A stretch of 64,000 bases of DNA from Aphelenchoides besseyi (lineage: Eukaryota; Nematoda; Chromadorea; Rhabditida; Aphelenchoididae), in the NCBI GenBank assembly GCA_024699855.1, contig JAMPIQ010000002.1, positions 11,532,001 to 11,596,000 of the forward strand, written 5' to 3'. This document shows, piece by piece, positions 24,205 to 36,728 of this stretch (positions are counted from its first letter, which is position 1; each line of letters opens with the position of its first letter). The position numbers were made by a program, and so were the translations under genes. The notes beneath the pieces are model-generated. The model made no database searches, was not told the origin of the DNA, and saw nothing but the letters and a program-made list of their open reading frames with translations.

Positions 24205-26152
24205 ATGAGTGGAAAGAATCAGCAACTTTACGACGGAGTAACTGATTGGAAAAGCATCTATTATGTAGCGTTCTTTTCGTGGATTGATGCGTTTCAATTC
24301 TCTTTCTTCGTGTGGAGCTTTTGGCCATTCGTTCAGACGGTACGTTGTGTTCTTCTTCTTCAGTTTACGATCGAAAAATAACTTGTCTTCAAATGAAATG
24401 GAAATGTTTTTTGTCAAAAAAACGTGTGGTCTATTGATCCTCTATCGATTCCACGTTTTCAGACAAGCCAACCGGCGAGCTCTGCATCAATCCAGCGAAA
24501 TCAGTATCTGAGTTGAACGCATAGCCGAAACTGATTGTTCATCGAACTTATAACTATTCTCAAAGAGCATTTGGTAATTATATAAGAAAAAACATTGGCT
24601 TTTAAATTCTGTTCGAGAATCTTAACTGTTCGTTTTTTAGTTGGATTCTACGATTTCACCGACTTTTGTGGGCATTATCATGGCTCTTAGCGGATTGGGC
24701 GAAGCGATTGGTGCACCTCTTTTTGGTTATTGGCTCAATCAATCTGGTCGATTAAAATTTCCAGTTATTACATCGTTTTGTATCTCGATGGTAGCCAATT
24801 TGAGCTACGCAAGTCTTAATGCAGTGCCACTTGAATTCATGAGCTTTGCGATATTGATCTCACGTTTCCTAGCTGGAGCCGGTTCCGGCAATAGAGCATG
24901 TTTTCTTGCGTACACAGCTAGTGCATCAACCAAAAGTGATCGAACCAAATCAATGGCATTGACGGGCGGAGGTAAGTGCTTTTAATTATTGAGATTTGCA
25001 CTTCCAATTACCACATACTGACTATTTCTTATAGGAGCATTGATTGGTTTGACTGCAGGTCCCGCCGTTCAGGGCATTTTTACGTGGTTGAAAGAAGGTA
25101 TCAGTGTTGGGCCTTTTCGTCTATCCATGTATTCGGCACCAGCGATACTAGCTTTTTTCATCAACGTTCTCTGTGCTATTCTTCTACCAATTGTGCTAGA
25201 CGATAGACTGGATAATCGGGGCAAAGAAGAGGATACGATTTCCAAACTTGACGTTACTGTTGAAACTGATCATGAGAGCCTGGAGGATTGCGAATGTCAA
25301 AACCCATTGCTAACTGTTCGACCTGATGTTCTTGCCATTTTGATTTGCATGTTAACAAGAGCAGCAAGAATGTTGGTAACAGCCAACGTTGAATCAATTG
25401 GATCTCCTTATTCACAAATAATGTTTGGCTTCGACGACGCGGAAGTTTTAAATTATAATTCGGCTTCACAAGCTGCAATTGGAGCATTGACAACATTGAT
25501 GTTAGTCATCTACGCTTTCACCCATTATTCAAATTGGATCTCCGAAAGATTGAACTGTATCATTGCCATGATAGCGTTATTGGGTTTCCACTTGCTAACG
25601 TTCTCTTATCCATTTCTTCCGAATGGTTCAGTCAATTGTCCATTGAATAGTAATAACGGTATGTTCATGAAGGATACATAATCTAAAAAAAGAATCTTTA
25701 GAAACAGTTTATAGTTGGTGTGACGATTTACGACCAACGAATGTCTACGTTTATTACATCAGCTACATCTTGGTTTTCGGTCTTGCTTTACCGTGTCTAA
25801 ACAATTCCCTACAATCATTGTACTCACTTGTTCTCGGCAACTCACGACAAGGGTAAGTCTAAGAGTAGGTTGCATGAGTTTGATTCGATTTTTTAGTTTG
25901 ATGCAAGGACTAAATCAAGCTGTCGGTTCTCTGTCGCGTATCTTTGGCCCAATTCTGATTTCTTCAACCTTCACTTCTTTCGGTCCTTTGGCCACGTGGA
26001 CTGTAGAAATTGTGACTTTAACGTTGTTCTTATGTATATGGTTGATCGCGTATCGACGTCTAGTTCCAGCAAACGAGAATCCAAAAAACAAGATCGTACC
26101 AGTGGATTGTTCATTGGATATTAGCTCCAAATCGTCTTCGGTATCTTTGTGA
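24205..26152 (+). CDS. Major facilitator superfamily transporter, MFSD8/CLN7-like
   Basis: Multi-pass membrane protein starting at MSGKNQQLYDGVTDWKSIYY, just after a tttcag acceptor at 24184-24189 that may be a trans-splice or UTR site. TM1 is YVAFFSWIDAFQFSFFVWSF. After a 300-bp intron (24341-24640) come FVGIIMALSGLGEAIGAPLF and GYWLNQSGR, the MFS loop 2-3 signature. R-F-L-A-G-A-G-S-G-N-R (about 24870) and GALIGLTAGPAVQ are also MFS features. A cytosolic acidic loop separates the two halves, and TM7-12 end with AVGSLSRIFGPILIS and TLFLCIWLIAYRRL. The GEAIGAPLFGYW and GSGNRA combination is that of the MFSD8 (lysosomal CLN7) group, but substrate and compartment are not deducible from sequence. 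Confidence 0.83.
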
Positions 26153-26462
26153 ATTTGACTATTAATTGCTCCAATTTCGTTTGTTTTTTTCAAGTATTTT
26201 GTTGTTGTTTCTATATGATAATCGGTTTACGATTATTTTGACAACCTTCACGAGTATCTAGTTCAATCAATCAGCTTTACATTTTTTTGATTTAATATAG
26301 TGACGTTGCAATGCATGTAAATTCTCTTTGTACATATTCTCCCACACTCACATCATTCCTTCGTCTTTTTGTATAGTTGTACATAATCGACTTAATGAAC
26401 ATTATTAACGTGAACAACACATTTAATAGTCAAATTCAACAACATAAACAACAGTCCATTTC
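26153..26462. other. Convergent 3' flank between MFS and SMYD genes
   Basis: A 310-bp AT-rich spacer between two genes running towards each other. It should hold both 3' UTRs; no coding signal seen. Confidence 0.4.
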
Positions 26463-28652
26463 TTAATCAACTGCATCAAAATCAATCGTCTCTTCAGTGT
26501 CTCTGTTATCTTCCACGACAAATTGAACATCTTCGTTTAACAATGGTGGTGGTAACGGAGTCGACTCGCGATGAACACGACGATGTTTCGTACGTTCTTT
26601 TGACGAGCCATTAGATGACTTTTGTTCGGATGATGGCGACAAAGGTGGAGTTCCGAGTACAAGCATTTTATTGAGTACAATCGGCGATGGAAGTTGTTTC
26701 AAACGGCCACTTTCTTTCTGCTAAAAACAAAATTTTTATAGTAAGATCGGATAGCTATCGACCAACCAAAGCGTTTCGTCGTTGAAGATCAGTAAGTTTG
26801 GAACGCATCAATGGAATGGTTTCGTGTTCAACGAAGATACGTTCCATAATATCAATTGATTCGGTTGTGTAAGCTACAGCATCCGCGTAGTAGTGGGCTT
26901 CAGCGCAGAAATGAGCAACATCACGAAGATAGAATGCTAAGCCGGGATGATAGGCCGGAAAGCAGTGTCGTAGACATCCTTCCACGGAAACAAACAATTT
27001 AGTTTTCTCTTCAGCGGTCAATTGCACCCAATTTACATAGTTAAAAACAATGCGTGCACGATAGATGTTAAAATTAGGAAGTAGAGTTTTCGAACGATCA
27101 AAGAAATTGGTCAGTTTTTTCTCAATCTCAACTGATGGATAAGAATCCATTTGGTCCAAAAAGAGATCAACATCCCGCATCAAGTAGTTGGCTTCCATAA
27201 TATGAAAACTTTCTTGGTGCTTTCGACAACTCGGACAACAAACTCGTCCATCAATCTTGTGCGCTTTCTTGCCTTGGATAATCAATGGAACATCGTGAGC
27301 ATTCTGAAATGTATCTCGTAACCACAAGTTGATATTGCTTACATTCTTAGCGCAATACTGACATTTTATTGCAGTGAGAACATGATCGTTTGGATCTGTG
27401 CAGCGAGTGCATTCACAAACGAACCACCACGTATCTTTGAGCTGTTTCTGGCGTTGTGCCAAAGAACTAGAATAGAAGAAGCAATTCGATCAACCCTCGC
27501 AAGTTTACCTCATAAGATCAACATACGAGTAGAAACTCTTCTGATGATCCGAAATATCTCCATCGGGTTTCAAGCCGACCAGAATGTTTTTAAATCCTCT
27601 CGAATAGAAGACGGTGTCCGGTGCGCAGGAATGATCGTATGCACACAAATCCAAATAAAGTCCTTTTCCAATCTCCTAGAATGCAAATAACAATAACTGA
27701 ACATTCAGACAAATTTACGTTTTGATATTGACGATCAGAAATTGCGTGTCGATTGACGAAATCGCGACAATGCAACTTGAAGACATCTTCGCGCGAAGGT
27801 AAATCGGATGCAGAATAAAAGTTGGTCAACTTTGCATAGATTTCTAAAACACTTTCTCGAATGTTAAGCTCAAGTTACCTTCGAATTGATTAGCGTAGTG
27901 CTTGTCGTTGGCAAATTGCTGTTCGTGCGACCAAATATCCATAACCGTGCGTTTGGATGTACGATCGGTGTAGAATTCAGGTATCTTTTTGTCTTCTCCA
28001 TTTTGAATTTGCTAGAATCGAATTGATTACGATCCAAGTGATTACGATTTTTACTTTGTAGCGGTAAACAATACGACCGAGAAGACGAACTTCAATGTCC
28101 GGTTGTTCTGCTCCATTTTTAAGGCTTTTAAAGCCAACGCATTCCGGTCGATGGTCTTTAGCGGCCAACAGCTCACATTCGTGATCACAAAACATTGCGA
28201 ATCCGCATTTCTTAGTGCATTGACTTAACCAGTGGAAGGTTGTTGTGTATAATCATTGTGACTCACATTATGGGATCTTCCTTCAAACAATACCAACAAT
28301 AGTCGTTGAAATAGTCTTGTCGAAGAGCATAAGCAAACGGATAGAACGTGATTCGATTGTGCGGTCTAGGCACTGGTTTCTGTTTGACTGCAGCATCGAC
28401 AATAGCTTTACGTCGTTTCACTTCCTCTAATACTTGTGCCGTACGATCATCTGATGTTTTTGGTTGATCGACGAGTAGAGAAGACTAAAAATCTCTACGA
28501 ATGAACAAAGTCAATACTTACCTCCGAATTCGTCTCTTCAGTTTTAACTAATAGTTCATCAGCAACAACCTTGTCTCCATTCAACCTCCTGTTAGTAGTT
28601 GTTGGGTTTTGCTGCGAGTTCTTTTTACCATGACGTTTGTGTTTGCCCATTC
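26463..28652 (-). CDS. SMYD-type SET and MYND domain protein
   Basis: Candidate lysine methyltransferase of the SMYD family. The start is MGKHKRHGKKNSQQNP at 28652. A split SET begins in the N-terminal part; the MYND zinc finger is seen at about 28150-28310: CWYC, CTKKCGFAMFCDHECELLAA and HRPEC give the Cys/His pattern. The SET core contains GLYLDLCAYDHSC, where SMYD proteins normally have NHSC; the substitution to DHSC is notable because this Asn contacts S-adenosylmethionine. The post-SET part has FVCECTRC (27400) plus a further Cys pair, CQYC, and the C-terminal TPR-like helical region covers about 26760-27200. The tail (26463-26720) is polar. Whether it is enzymatically active cannot be decided. 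Orthologue among C. elegans set-10/14/18/30 is not resolved. Confidence 0.82.
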
Positions 28653-29820
28653 CAATCGTATAGAAAATTTTAATAAGAACAAGAAATTCAGAACATTTTT
28701 AGCAGAAGAATGAATTTACAGCGAATTCTCGCGTCAAAATGAGCCGCTCAATGGGTCTTTGCGGCATGAAAGAGACTGAACAACCATCGGCTGGACGTCG
28801 TCTATCGAAACATTCGGCCCTCTCGGCTTCCCTCTGGACCGTGATCTCGAGTGCAAACGCGAGAACTTTTTATCCCGACTCATTTGCGATTAGCCGTTTG
28901 TTCGGAAGACGAGATATTCCAATGATCAGAATCACATTCTCAGATTGAAGTCGAAATGATAATCAAAAGCATTTTGTACAAAGATTTAGATTTAATCTTG
29001 GTCACACAAAACTGATTTCCAATTCATTAGATTCTATAAATTGAGTGACTCACGATGTTTGTTTCTAATTGCGCAAAGTGTGTAACGTTTCGAAGCTGTA
29101 AAACCCGATTGACCCTCCCCAATTCGGTAAGTTGCTCAAACAAACGTTCAAAGCGAACAGTACAAAACGCATTCACACAGCATTCAAAACTCGATCTCGA
29201 TTGAGAGGAAGTAAAAAAACTTGACCATTAGAACAAACGCTACTAACCGCTTCAAACGCGCGATCTGAAAGTCCGCGCAAATCGTACGAAGATTAACTCT
29301 TGAACACTCGTCTCTAATCATCCTTTAGTCGATTGTAGTGGACAACAAATTTGAAACCTAATTGTTGTACACCAATAATTTGTAGTTCTCTTTGTATTAC
29401 TTGGTTTTGTTGTGTTTTTTGATGCTTCTAAAGAATCCAAGACTGATTTCTAACTACCTTTCATCTTTGAACATATTGGAATACGTGGTTTTTCATGATA
29501 CATTTGTGATCTTCGCTTAATCCTTTCAATAGTTTGCAAAAAGAATGTGCGAAATTCACGTAATGCTTAGTCATATGTCAATCTAATTGGTTCAAAGTTT
29601 ATCGTAACGGCTATTCAATTCTGTAATCGACTTTTAATGGCTATCAAATAGACGATAAGCGCATTTCTATCGGTCGTATGAATAACTTTGACTAATTATC
29701 GTTGTTGCAGTGTCGAAAGATTGGAATTTTTATGCCATTTATAAACACCAGAAAGCAATCACGATTTCAATCGGACTGGTGATTTCATTTTGAATGCTCT
29801 GATTTGTAAGCAACGACCTT
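28653..29820. other. Divergent intergenic region, SMYD and chitinase genes
   Basis: About 1.17 kb between head-to-head genes. A plus frame at 28739-28948 is open for 69 residues but has no recognisable motif. No tRNA or repeat seen. Confidence 0.45.
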
Positions 29821-31987
29821 ATGGCTTCGTCGACTACTTTGTTATTTCTGCTTTTGATCGCTTTGATCCCGGTGTCTGAAGGAGGTAACTAGCTACTAAT
29901 ATTTGGAATTTAATCAATTTTCAGCTTACAAACGAGCATGTTACTTCTCGAATTGGAGTCAATATCGTCCGGGAAGAGCAAAATTTATGCCTGAAGATTA
30001 CGTTAGCGGTCTTTGTACTCACATTTTCTTTGCTTTCGGTTGGATGAATGAGGATTATACGGCAAAGTAATTGGAAACTAGCAAATTTACAATCTCAACT
30101 CCGCAATTTCCAGAGCTTATGATCCAGCTGATTTACCTAATGATTGGGCAGGTCCTGGAATGTATGCGCGAGTGAACGCGTTAAAGAAGATGGATACGCA
30201 ATTGAAGACTTTGCTTTCGTTCGGAGGCTGGTCGTTTGGAACACGCTTGTTTCAAGGCATGTCATCGACACCGGCATATCGACGAACTTTCATTCAATCT
30301 GCAATTCAATTCGTTCGCAAATACGATTTCGACGGAATCGATATTGATTGGGAGTATCCGAATAATGAGGTAGACAAAGAAAATTACAGCAAGTTTATTC
30401 GGGTATGTTTAATTTCACTAATTAGTCAATAACTCGAACTTGTAGGAATTGTACGATGCCGTTAATTATGAAGCAAAACAAACACAACGCGATCGTTTGC
30501 TTATTACCGCTGCAGTTGCAGCCGGAGTTAAGAATATCGAAAAGGGATACAATATTCCGGCAATTGCAAAGTAACTTCGTTGTTTAAATTACACTAATGC
30601 ACATGTTATTCAGCTTCTTGGATTTCATCCTATTGATGAGTTACGATTTTCATGGAGGATGGGAAAAGGTTACAGGAATGAATGCACCGTTGTACGCACA
30701 AGCCGGCGAGAAAGAACCAATGTGGAACGTTGTACGTGTTTTCGGACAAAGATCTTAAAAGTATTTACAAATGCTTATTAGGTTGGTGCTGCAACTTTCT
30801 GGGCCGATCATGGCATGCCTCGTCAAAAGATTCTGGTCGGTATTCCAACTTATGGACGCGGTTAAGTTCAAAATCTAATAACTGAATAACTCTTCGATTT
30901 TACAGGTTGGACACTTACCAATCCGAGTAACTACGGAATCGGAGCTCCTGGAAATACTGCGCGAACAACCAAATACGTGAGTGAAGCGGGAACAGGCGCT
31001 TACTATGAGTTCTGTGAAATGCTTGCCGAAGGTGCTCATCGATATTTTGATCAACAAACTCGTGTACCGTTCCTTGTCAAAGGCGATCAATGGTTCAGCT
31101 ACGATGATGTAGAGTCGATTAAGTACAAGGTCAGTAGTAATTGGAATTCAGAAATAAGTTTGAAATATTCAGCTTGATTTTATTCGTCAGAACGGTTTTG
31201 GTGGTGCTTTCGTTTGGACATTAGACATGGATGATTTCAATGGTCGCTGTTCGAACAGTGGTGGAATCAGATATCCGTTGATTGGAACAATTGCAAGAGA
31301 ACTTGGTGGAGTGGATATTCATGGATTAACTGCAATCACGGTATACAAACGTTTGATTAAATGACCAGCTAATTCTATTATAGCCCCCACCCATAATTTA
31401 TTCGTCTTCAGTACCGTATGAAAAGCAAACTTCGACGACATCAATGCCAACCAAAACGTTTCCATCCGAATTGGATATTTCGTGTATTGGTCAAGGTGAT
31501 GGTTTTCGAGAAATTACGGGATCATGTCGAGAATTTGCTCTTTGTCTCTCTGGTAAATCTTTCCGAATTTCATGTCCGGCTGACTTGGAATACAGTCGTG
31601 TGTTGGGTTACTGTACATATGTAAGATTAGAGACTCTTAAGTGCGTTTGGGTAAGCGTGTTTTGTTTAGCCCACAGTTTCTGGTTGCTCTACAAAACCGT
31701 ACAGTATGACTTATTGGACAAATTCTGCGACTACAACTCTTCCAAATGTGTCCGAAAAACAAGGTATGTGACAACGACCTTCTTTGACAACAACAATTAA
31801 CATAGAGTTTACGTGCAAAAAAGACATGGATGGCTTCTATCCCGATCCGAACAGTTGTTATCACTTCTATCGATGCGTAACTGGTACTGCGTATCACTTC
31901 AATTGTCCCGTTGGTCTGAAGTTCAGCAAGGACACTCTTATGTGCAATCATGCAAACGAAGTCAATTGCAACAACACAGTATTCTGA
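29821..31987 (+). CDS. cht-1: Secreted GH18 chitinase with two chitin-binding (CBM14) domains
   Basis: Extracellular endochitinase. The signal peptide is [20 protein letters not shown]. The GH18 barrel starts at [25 protein letters not shown] is strand 3 and [11 protein letters not shown] (about 30330-30360) is the intact DxxDxDxE catalytic motif with its Glu acid. [12 protein letters not shown] and [17 protein letters not shown] complete the barrel. After a Ser/Thr/Pro linker come two six-Cys peritrophin-type CBM14 modules: one from [10 protein letters not shown] to about 31620, the other from [20 protein letters not shown] to the end (NCNNTVF). Introns are 40-70 bp. Likely roles are remodelling chitin of eggshell, pharynx or cuticle-associated layers (family knowledge). 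First of five co-directional genes. Confidence 0.93.
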
Positions 31988-32345
31988 AGCTTCTGCTAAA
32001 AACTTTTATTCTGGGCCTTACAATTATTCTAACTTCACATATTTGTAATTTACCTCAACTTGGAAATAAACAAAAAGTGACGTTTTTTGTGAGCAATCTG
32101 ATGGAGACTGAAGATACACAAAGTAGTGAATGGAAAATCGATAGTCATAAAATCGGTTCACAACACGCTATACGGGAGTATTGCTCATCGATGGTCACGA
32201 TTAGTTATTCCGCAACGCAAATGATTTTTTATGTCAATGTTTTGTTATTGAACTTATAACCGATTTATTTTTCTTATCGTATTGCACGCTACTTTTCGTT
32301 AATCGTGAGACCCTTCAATTTTTCAGATTCTTGTGGGTTTCAACA

Positions 32346-32850
32346 ATGGAAGAAACACAACGACGTGTGAAAAATGCTGTGGATGGTTTAATCGACGAAC
32401 TAGACAAATCATATCTACGAGACATTCAGAAGCGAATGTTCAACTGTTCGGCTCAATGCTGCGACGATAAGCGAAGTAGTCGACAAGGAATCGAGGAGTG
32501 TGTTGAAAAGTGCAATTTACCCATGAAAAGGGCTCAAACTTCGTTAGAAAACGAGCTGGGAACTCTTCAAGACCAACTGAGTCGTTGTACAATGACGTGG
32601 TAATTAGATCGATTATACACTTTTAATCGTGTAATTTTCAGTTACGATAAACTTGGTAAGCTCAGTAAACTAGCTGTTTAAGTTCTCGTGAAATTAAGTC
32701 CAACAAATGGGTTTGGATCCGGACAAATACACGGAAACACAGTTGGTTACATTTAAAAACAAACTCAGTTCGTGTGTCGATCAATGTGCCACGGAACACT
32801 TAAAGCTGCTGCCGAATATTCGCGATCGTTTAACGAAGTCATTTCGATAG
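32346..32850 (+). CDS. FAM136A-like small mitochondrial protein
   Basis: Protein of about 140 residues starting MEETQRRVKNAVDGLIDELD, with one intron near 32600-32700. It carries several CxxxC pairs (CSAQCC, CVEKC, CTMTC, CVDQC), the arrangement of FAM136A (DUF842), a soluble protein of the mitochondrial intermembrane space. Length and cysteine spacing fit the family. A tttcag acceptor at 32320-32326 just upstream may be an SL or 5' UTR splice site. Stop TAG at 32848-32850. Confidence 0.85.
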
Positions 32851-33279
32851 ACGCTTGTTGTTGAGTTTATAGGCGTGTATCTTTAGTGTTTATGAGTATT
32901 AGGCTTATCTGATTGTACAATATCTTTCTTTGTTGTTGTTGACCTGTCGATTGCTCATTTAACAGCCAAACTTTTCGACTGCCATTTCGTATTCATTGTA
33001 TTTCTAAACAAACGTCGAGTTTTCTTTAACTTCTGTTCATAATTCAATTTTGATCATTTTGTGGGAGTCAGGAAACGTTCTCGACAGACTTTCTGCTATG
33101 GTTTACAGAATTCAAGGAGAGGGTGATTATCTTGAGCATTTACTGGTGAAATAAATGTTACGAATGAGAGAGAAACGAACATCGTTTTAATGTAACCGTT
33201 GACTTGCGGTGGTGAATATTTGAGAGCAAGTTTAGTTGTTTGCTAACTTTCTTTAGGATCGAATGCTCAGATTTTGAAG
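32851..33279. other. Intergenic, between FAM136A-like and LINKIN genes
   Basis: A 429-bp AT-rich spacer; a ctttag acceptor just before the LINKIN start is the only signal noted. Confidence 0.4.
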
Positions 33280-35308
33280 ATGAATTTACGATCCTGCTTA
33301 CGAACATGTGTTTTCGTTCTGCTTTTTGTTGTGAATCAAGCGATCTGTGGTCGAGGAATAACGTTGCCAATTGTCGACGATCGGACTCAGAATCCGCAAC
33401 CCGGTCGTATTTGTGCGTACGGAGATATCAATAAAGACCGCTACACTGATCTAGTTGTACAACGTGGACCCAAACTCTTCATTTTGCTTCAGTCGGAAGG
33501 CGGTAGTTTCAAAGACAGTCATCGATATACTCCAATTGAACTCAACGTTAATCGTGAAGTCTTTTGCACTGTTGGGGATTTTAACGGCGATGCAGTTCCC
33601 GATATTCTTGTTGTTGCGGTAAGTCGATTAACTCATTTGTTTTCATTTCACTGATGTTTTTAAGAAAGGCCGTGAAACTTACAGCGCCTCCATTTACTAT
33701 GTTCATGAGAGTACGCACGTGGAAATCAGTTTGAATCAATCGTATATCGATCAACCTGTGGTAATGGACGTGAACGGCGATGGAATTTCGGATATTTTGG
33801 GTTTTGTTTATAACAACACTCGTCCAGCAATGTCGTGTATTACCGGCAGTCGATCGAATGCTTACGAAGACTGTGCTTATCGATTCGTCGATGGCGACTT
33901 CAGTGCTGGAGTCTACTCGTACTTTCCGCACATTTTTATGGATCTGGATGGCGATCTATGTTCGGAAATCGTTTTTGGTTTGAACAATGGAAAAGTTGGA
34001 TTGGAGTTGAGTGTATGGAAATTAGACAGCTTGGAGTAAGCAACAACATTCAACTACTGGATTACATTCATTTCAGTTTCTTGTGGCGTCAAACCAAAAC
34101 GCTCATTCCACCACTACCCGATGATCCAGAAATTCGACATTTTGGAGCGCCACTTGTTGGCGATTTTAACTCGGACCAAAACTCCGACATTTTACTACCC
34201 GTTTGCCGTGAAGCAAGTTGTACTCGCGTAGACAAGTTTTTGGCATGGTCATTACATTGGACGCGATGGGAATGGTTTCACTTGGATATGAAAGTAATCA
34301 ACCGCACTCTTTGTTTGTAATCATTGTGTATGTCTAGGAAGCCGAACTCATTGTCGAACCGAATTCAATTGTGGCATTCCGAGTGGGCGAATTTTCCTTA
34401 GATGGGTATCCGGATTTAATTGCTACCGTCAAAATGAACGGAATGACCGGTCCGATGATTCTCGAAAACGTTGCCTCGGATAATGGCAATTTCACACGGT
34501 ACTTCAAATTTGTTTGATTTTACAATCGATTGCTTTTCAGACGGTTTGAAATCAACCTACAAAAAGATTTCCGAATTATAATGCCAGCGGAAATGGCGAA
34601 AAGTACCATTGTGCTCAGTTCCTTTTTCGATTTGAAGGAAGACGGAAATTTGGACATTCTTGTTGAATACAAGAAAGACGAGACCTCGACTTTCGTTGAT
34701 TTCATTAAATGTGACGATAAAGGTGATACAACATTCCTTAAGGTTCAAGTCTTTTCGAATGTCTGCGCTGATGATTGTCCCGCTACTCCGATCAGTGATC
34801 GAGGTTTGTTTTCCTCACATTTGCAGCATAGTAACTAGTTGATTCAGGAAGTGGAATCTCGTGGGTGGGTGCCTGCAGTTCTTATTCGATGTCAACTTCA
34901 TTTGGCAAGCCGCGCGTGTCAACACAATGTCAACTTCCCCAAACTTCCTATCGAACGTTTCACTCGCCATTCATTTTGTTCGGACTGGGACGATCACCAA
35001 ATTTCGTTGATATTGTACAGTTGGGAAGTCCACGATGGCCAGTCGAATCGTTGAATCAACGGCATTCTTTGAAGCAACTTGTACCAAATTCACGAGTTAT
35101 TATTGTGCCGCCCGAAAGAGATGGGACCCATTGGCAAAGTCGACTCTATTTGACGCCCAGCAGACTGATTATTCAGTCGTTGCTTGTTCAGATCAGTGTT
35201 TGCTTCATTCTTTTCTGTCTGGTACTTGGTTTACATCTCAGAGAGAAGAAAGCCGACAGAAAAGAACGCCAATCTCAATCTCATCGTTTTCACTTTGATG
35301 CAATGTAA
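33280..35308 (+). CDS. lnkn-1: LINKIN / ITFG1 (TIP) cell-adhesion protein
   Basis: Type I membrane protein with an FG-GAP/VCBS-like propeller, homologous to T-cell immunomodulatory protein ITFG1 and C. elegans LNKN-1, which maintains tissue adhesion. Signal peptide MNLRSCLRTCVFVLLFVV. Repeated Asp-rich calcium-binding-type loops mark the propeller blades: YGDINKDRYTDLVV, VGDFNGDAVPDILVVA, MDVNGDGISDILGF, VGDFNSDQNSDILLPV, FSLDGYPDLIATV. The C-terminal ectodomain includes GISWVGACSSYS and PVESLNQRHSLKQLVPNSR. The transmembrane helix SLLVQISVCFILFCLVLGLH is followed by a short basic tail. Introns are short throughout. AATAAA lies at 35371-35376. Next gene starts 235 bp downstream on the same strand. 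Confidence 0.92.
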
Positions 35309-35370
35309 ATTATTGTCCACATGCTAGCGGTGATCTTTCATTTTTTACGGGACTTTTGTATATGCTTCAT

Positions 35371-35376
35371 AATAAA
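35371..35376 (+). promoter_or_regulatory. Polyadenylation signal of LINKIN gene
   Basis: AATAAA 63 bp after the stop, well before the next start at 35543. Confidence 0.6.
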
Positions 35377-35542
35377 CCGGCTTTAACTAAACGCCATTGA
35401 GAGTCGGATTCCAAGTTAAAAACATTGAAATACCTACTTTTGTGTAAATTTTTTTGTAGTCTTTTTCGAACGATTAAATTTTTGATTTGCCACGTGACCT
35501 ATTTGGAATTGTTGTCGGTTGAGAGGACAATTTCTGAGCAGC

Positions 35543-36511
35543 ATGGCACATACTGATAAAAAGAAGGTAGAAATAAAGTGTTTTTGTTTCGTTAACCTCT
35601 ATGAGTTCATGAAGGCTGCTAAAACAGATATGAAGCTAGTGTTTCAGATGCATCGTATTCTGTACTTTGTGAGGCATGCTGAGGTTACTAACAAGACTTC
35701 AACGCAACTAAGACTATCTGTTTAGCGAGAGGACAACATTAATCGCCAGTGGCAGCAGTTATATCCGAATTTCTCTCGAGACAATTCGCCGCTGTCAAAA
35801 CGCGGACACTCGCAAGCAGAGGACTTGCAGAAATAGTAAGTCACGATCACATTTAAATTATATGCTCAATTTTCAGCTTCAAAGATATTCCTATTGATCA
35901 GATCTACGTGAGTCCATTCACTCGAACGATGGAAACCGCTTCCAAACTCTTAGACGGCAATCATCCAAACTCAATTAACGTCGAGCCGGGATTGTGTGAA
36001 GTAGGAGCTTTCATTATATCAACTGGTACATAAACTTTCAGGCATTGTATCTTTGCACAAAGCCTCCGGTTTGTAAACAATTGCTATCGGTTTCATCGTC
36101 AGCTTTTAGGGATTCTTTTCAACCCAAAAGCTGAAAGAAGACTTTCCACGCGTCAACATGGAATATTCTCCGATTTGTCCATCGCCACTTCCCAAAGAAG
36201 GCATGGGAGATGAGGCGTGTATACCACGATTACGAAAAACGATTAACGGTATTCTTGATCATAATCCAGATTCACGTAAGTCGCTTTTAATTCGTTGAAT
36301 ACGTTGTTTAGAAAACATTGTCGTTGTCAGTCACGGAGCAGCCATCGCTGCGATATTTGAAATCTTGTGTTCAGATTTCATTTACGTTGGCCAAGCGACA
36401 GTTTCAATCTTCGAAGAAACTAAACCAAATTCCGGGAAATTTAAACTCTTACAATCCAGTGGAACGTCGCACTTATCGGCAGAAAATCGTCACAACCTGC
36501 GAGCTTATTAG
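35543..36511 (+). CDS. Histidine phosphatase superfamily (PGAM-like) protein
   Basis: The start MAHTDKKK is followed by an 83-bp intron (35567-35649), then MHRILYFVRHAE spliced to REDN. The RHAER signature holds the phospho-acceptor His. Other family marks are YVSPFTRTMETASKLL and, near the C-terminus, VVSHGAAIAA with the second catalytic His. The protein of about 220 residues ends at TAG 36509-36511, and AATAAA is at 36590-36595. Resemblance is to the phosphatase module of UBASH3/STS-like and ecdysteroid-phosphate-phosphatase proteins, without UBA or SH3. A clear member of the superfamily; substrate unknown. Confidence 0.85.
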
Positions 36512-36589
36512 TCCAATTATTCCAATGTTTTTTCAAGAGTTTGTAATGCGGTTATTAGATTGAAGTTCTCAAATGTTGTTGTTAATCGA

Positions 36590-36595
36590 ATAAAA
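36590..36595 (+). promoter_or_regulatory. Polyadenylation signal of histidine-phosphatase gene
   Basis: AATAAA 79 bp after the stop and 134 bp before the next start codon. Confidence 0.6.
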
Positions 36596-36728
36596 TTTGT
36601 TCTTAAAAACTCGATGGAATGCACTTAATGGAACAAAAGTCGGGGCGTATGATTTGACGGAGAGCCGCAGAAGCACGTAGGCGTTCGACAGTGCAGTGTA
36701 TAACGTTGTTTTAATCGGTTGTGTTGCG

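Noticed and set aside
28739..28948. 69-residue plus ORF near the SMYD start
   Set aside because: Composition and position suggest upstream region of the minus gene; no family features.
31637..31951. Minus-strand 104-residue ORF inside the chitinase gene
   Set aside because: Antisense shadow of the CBM14 exons; no family resemblance.
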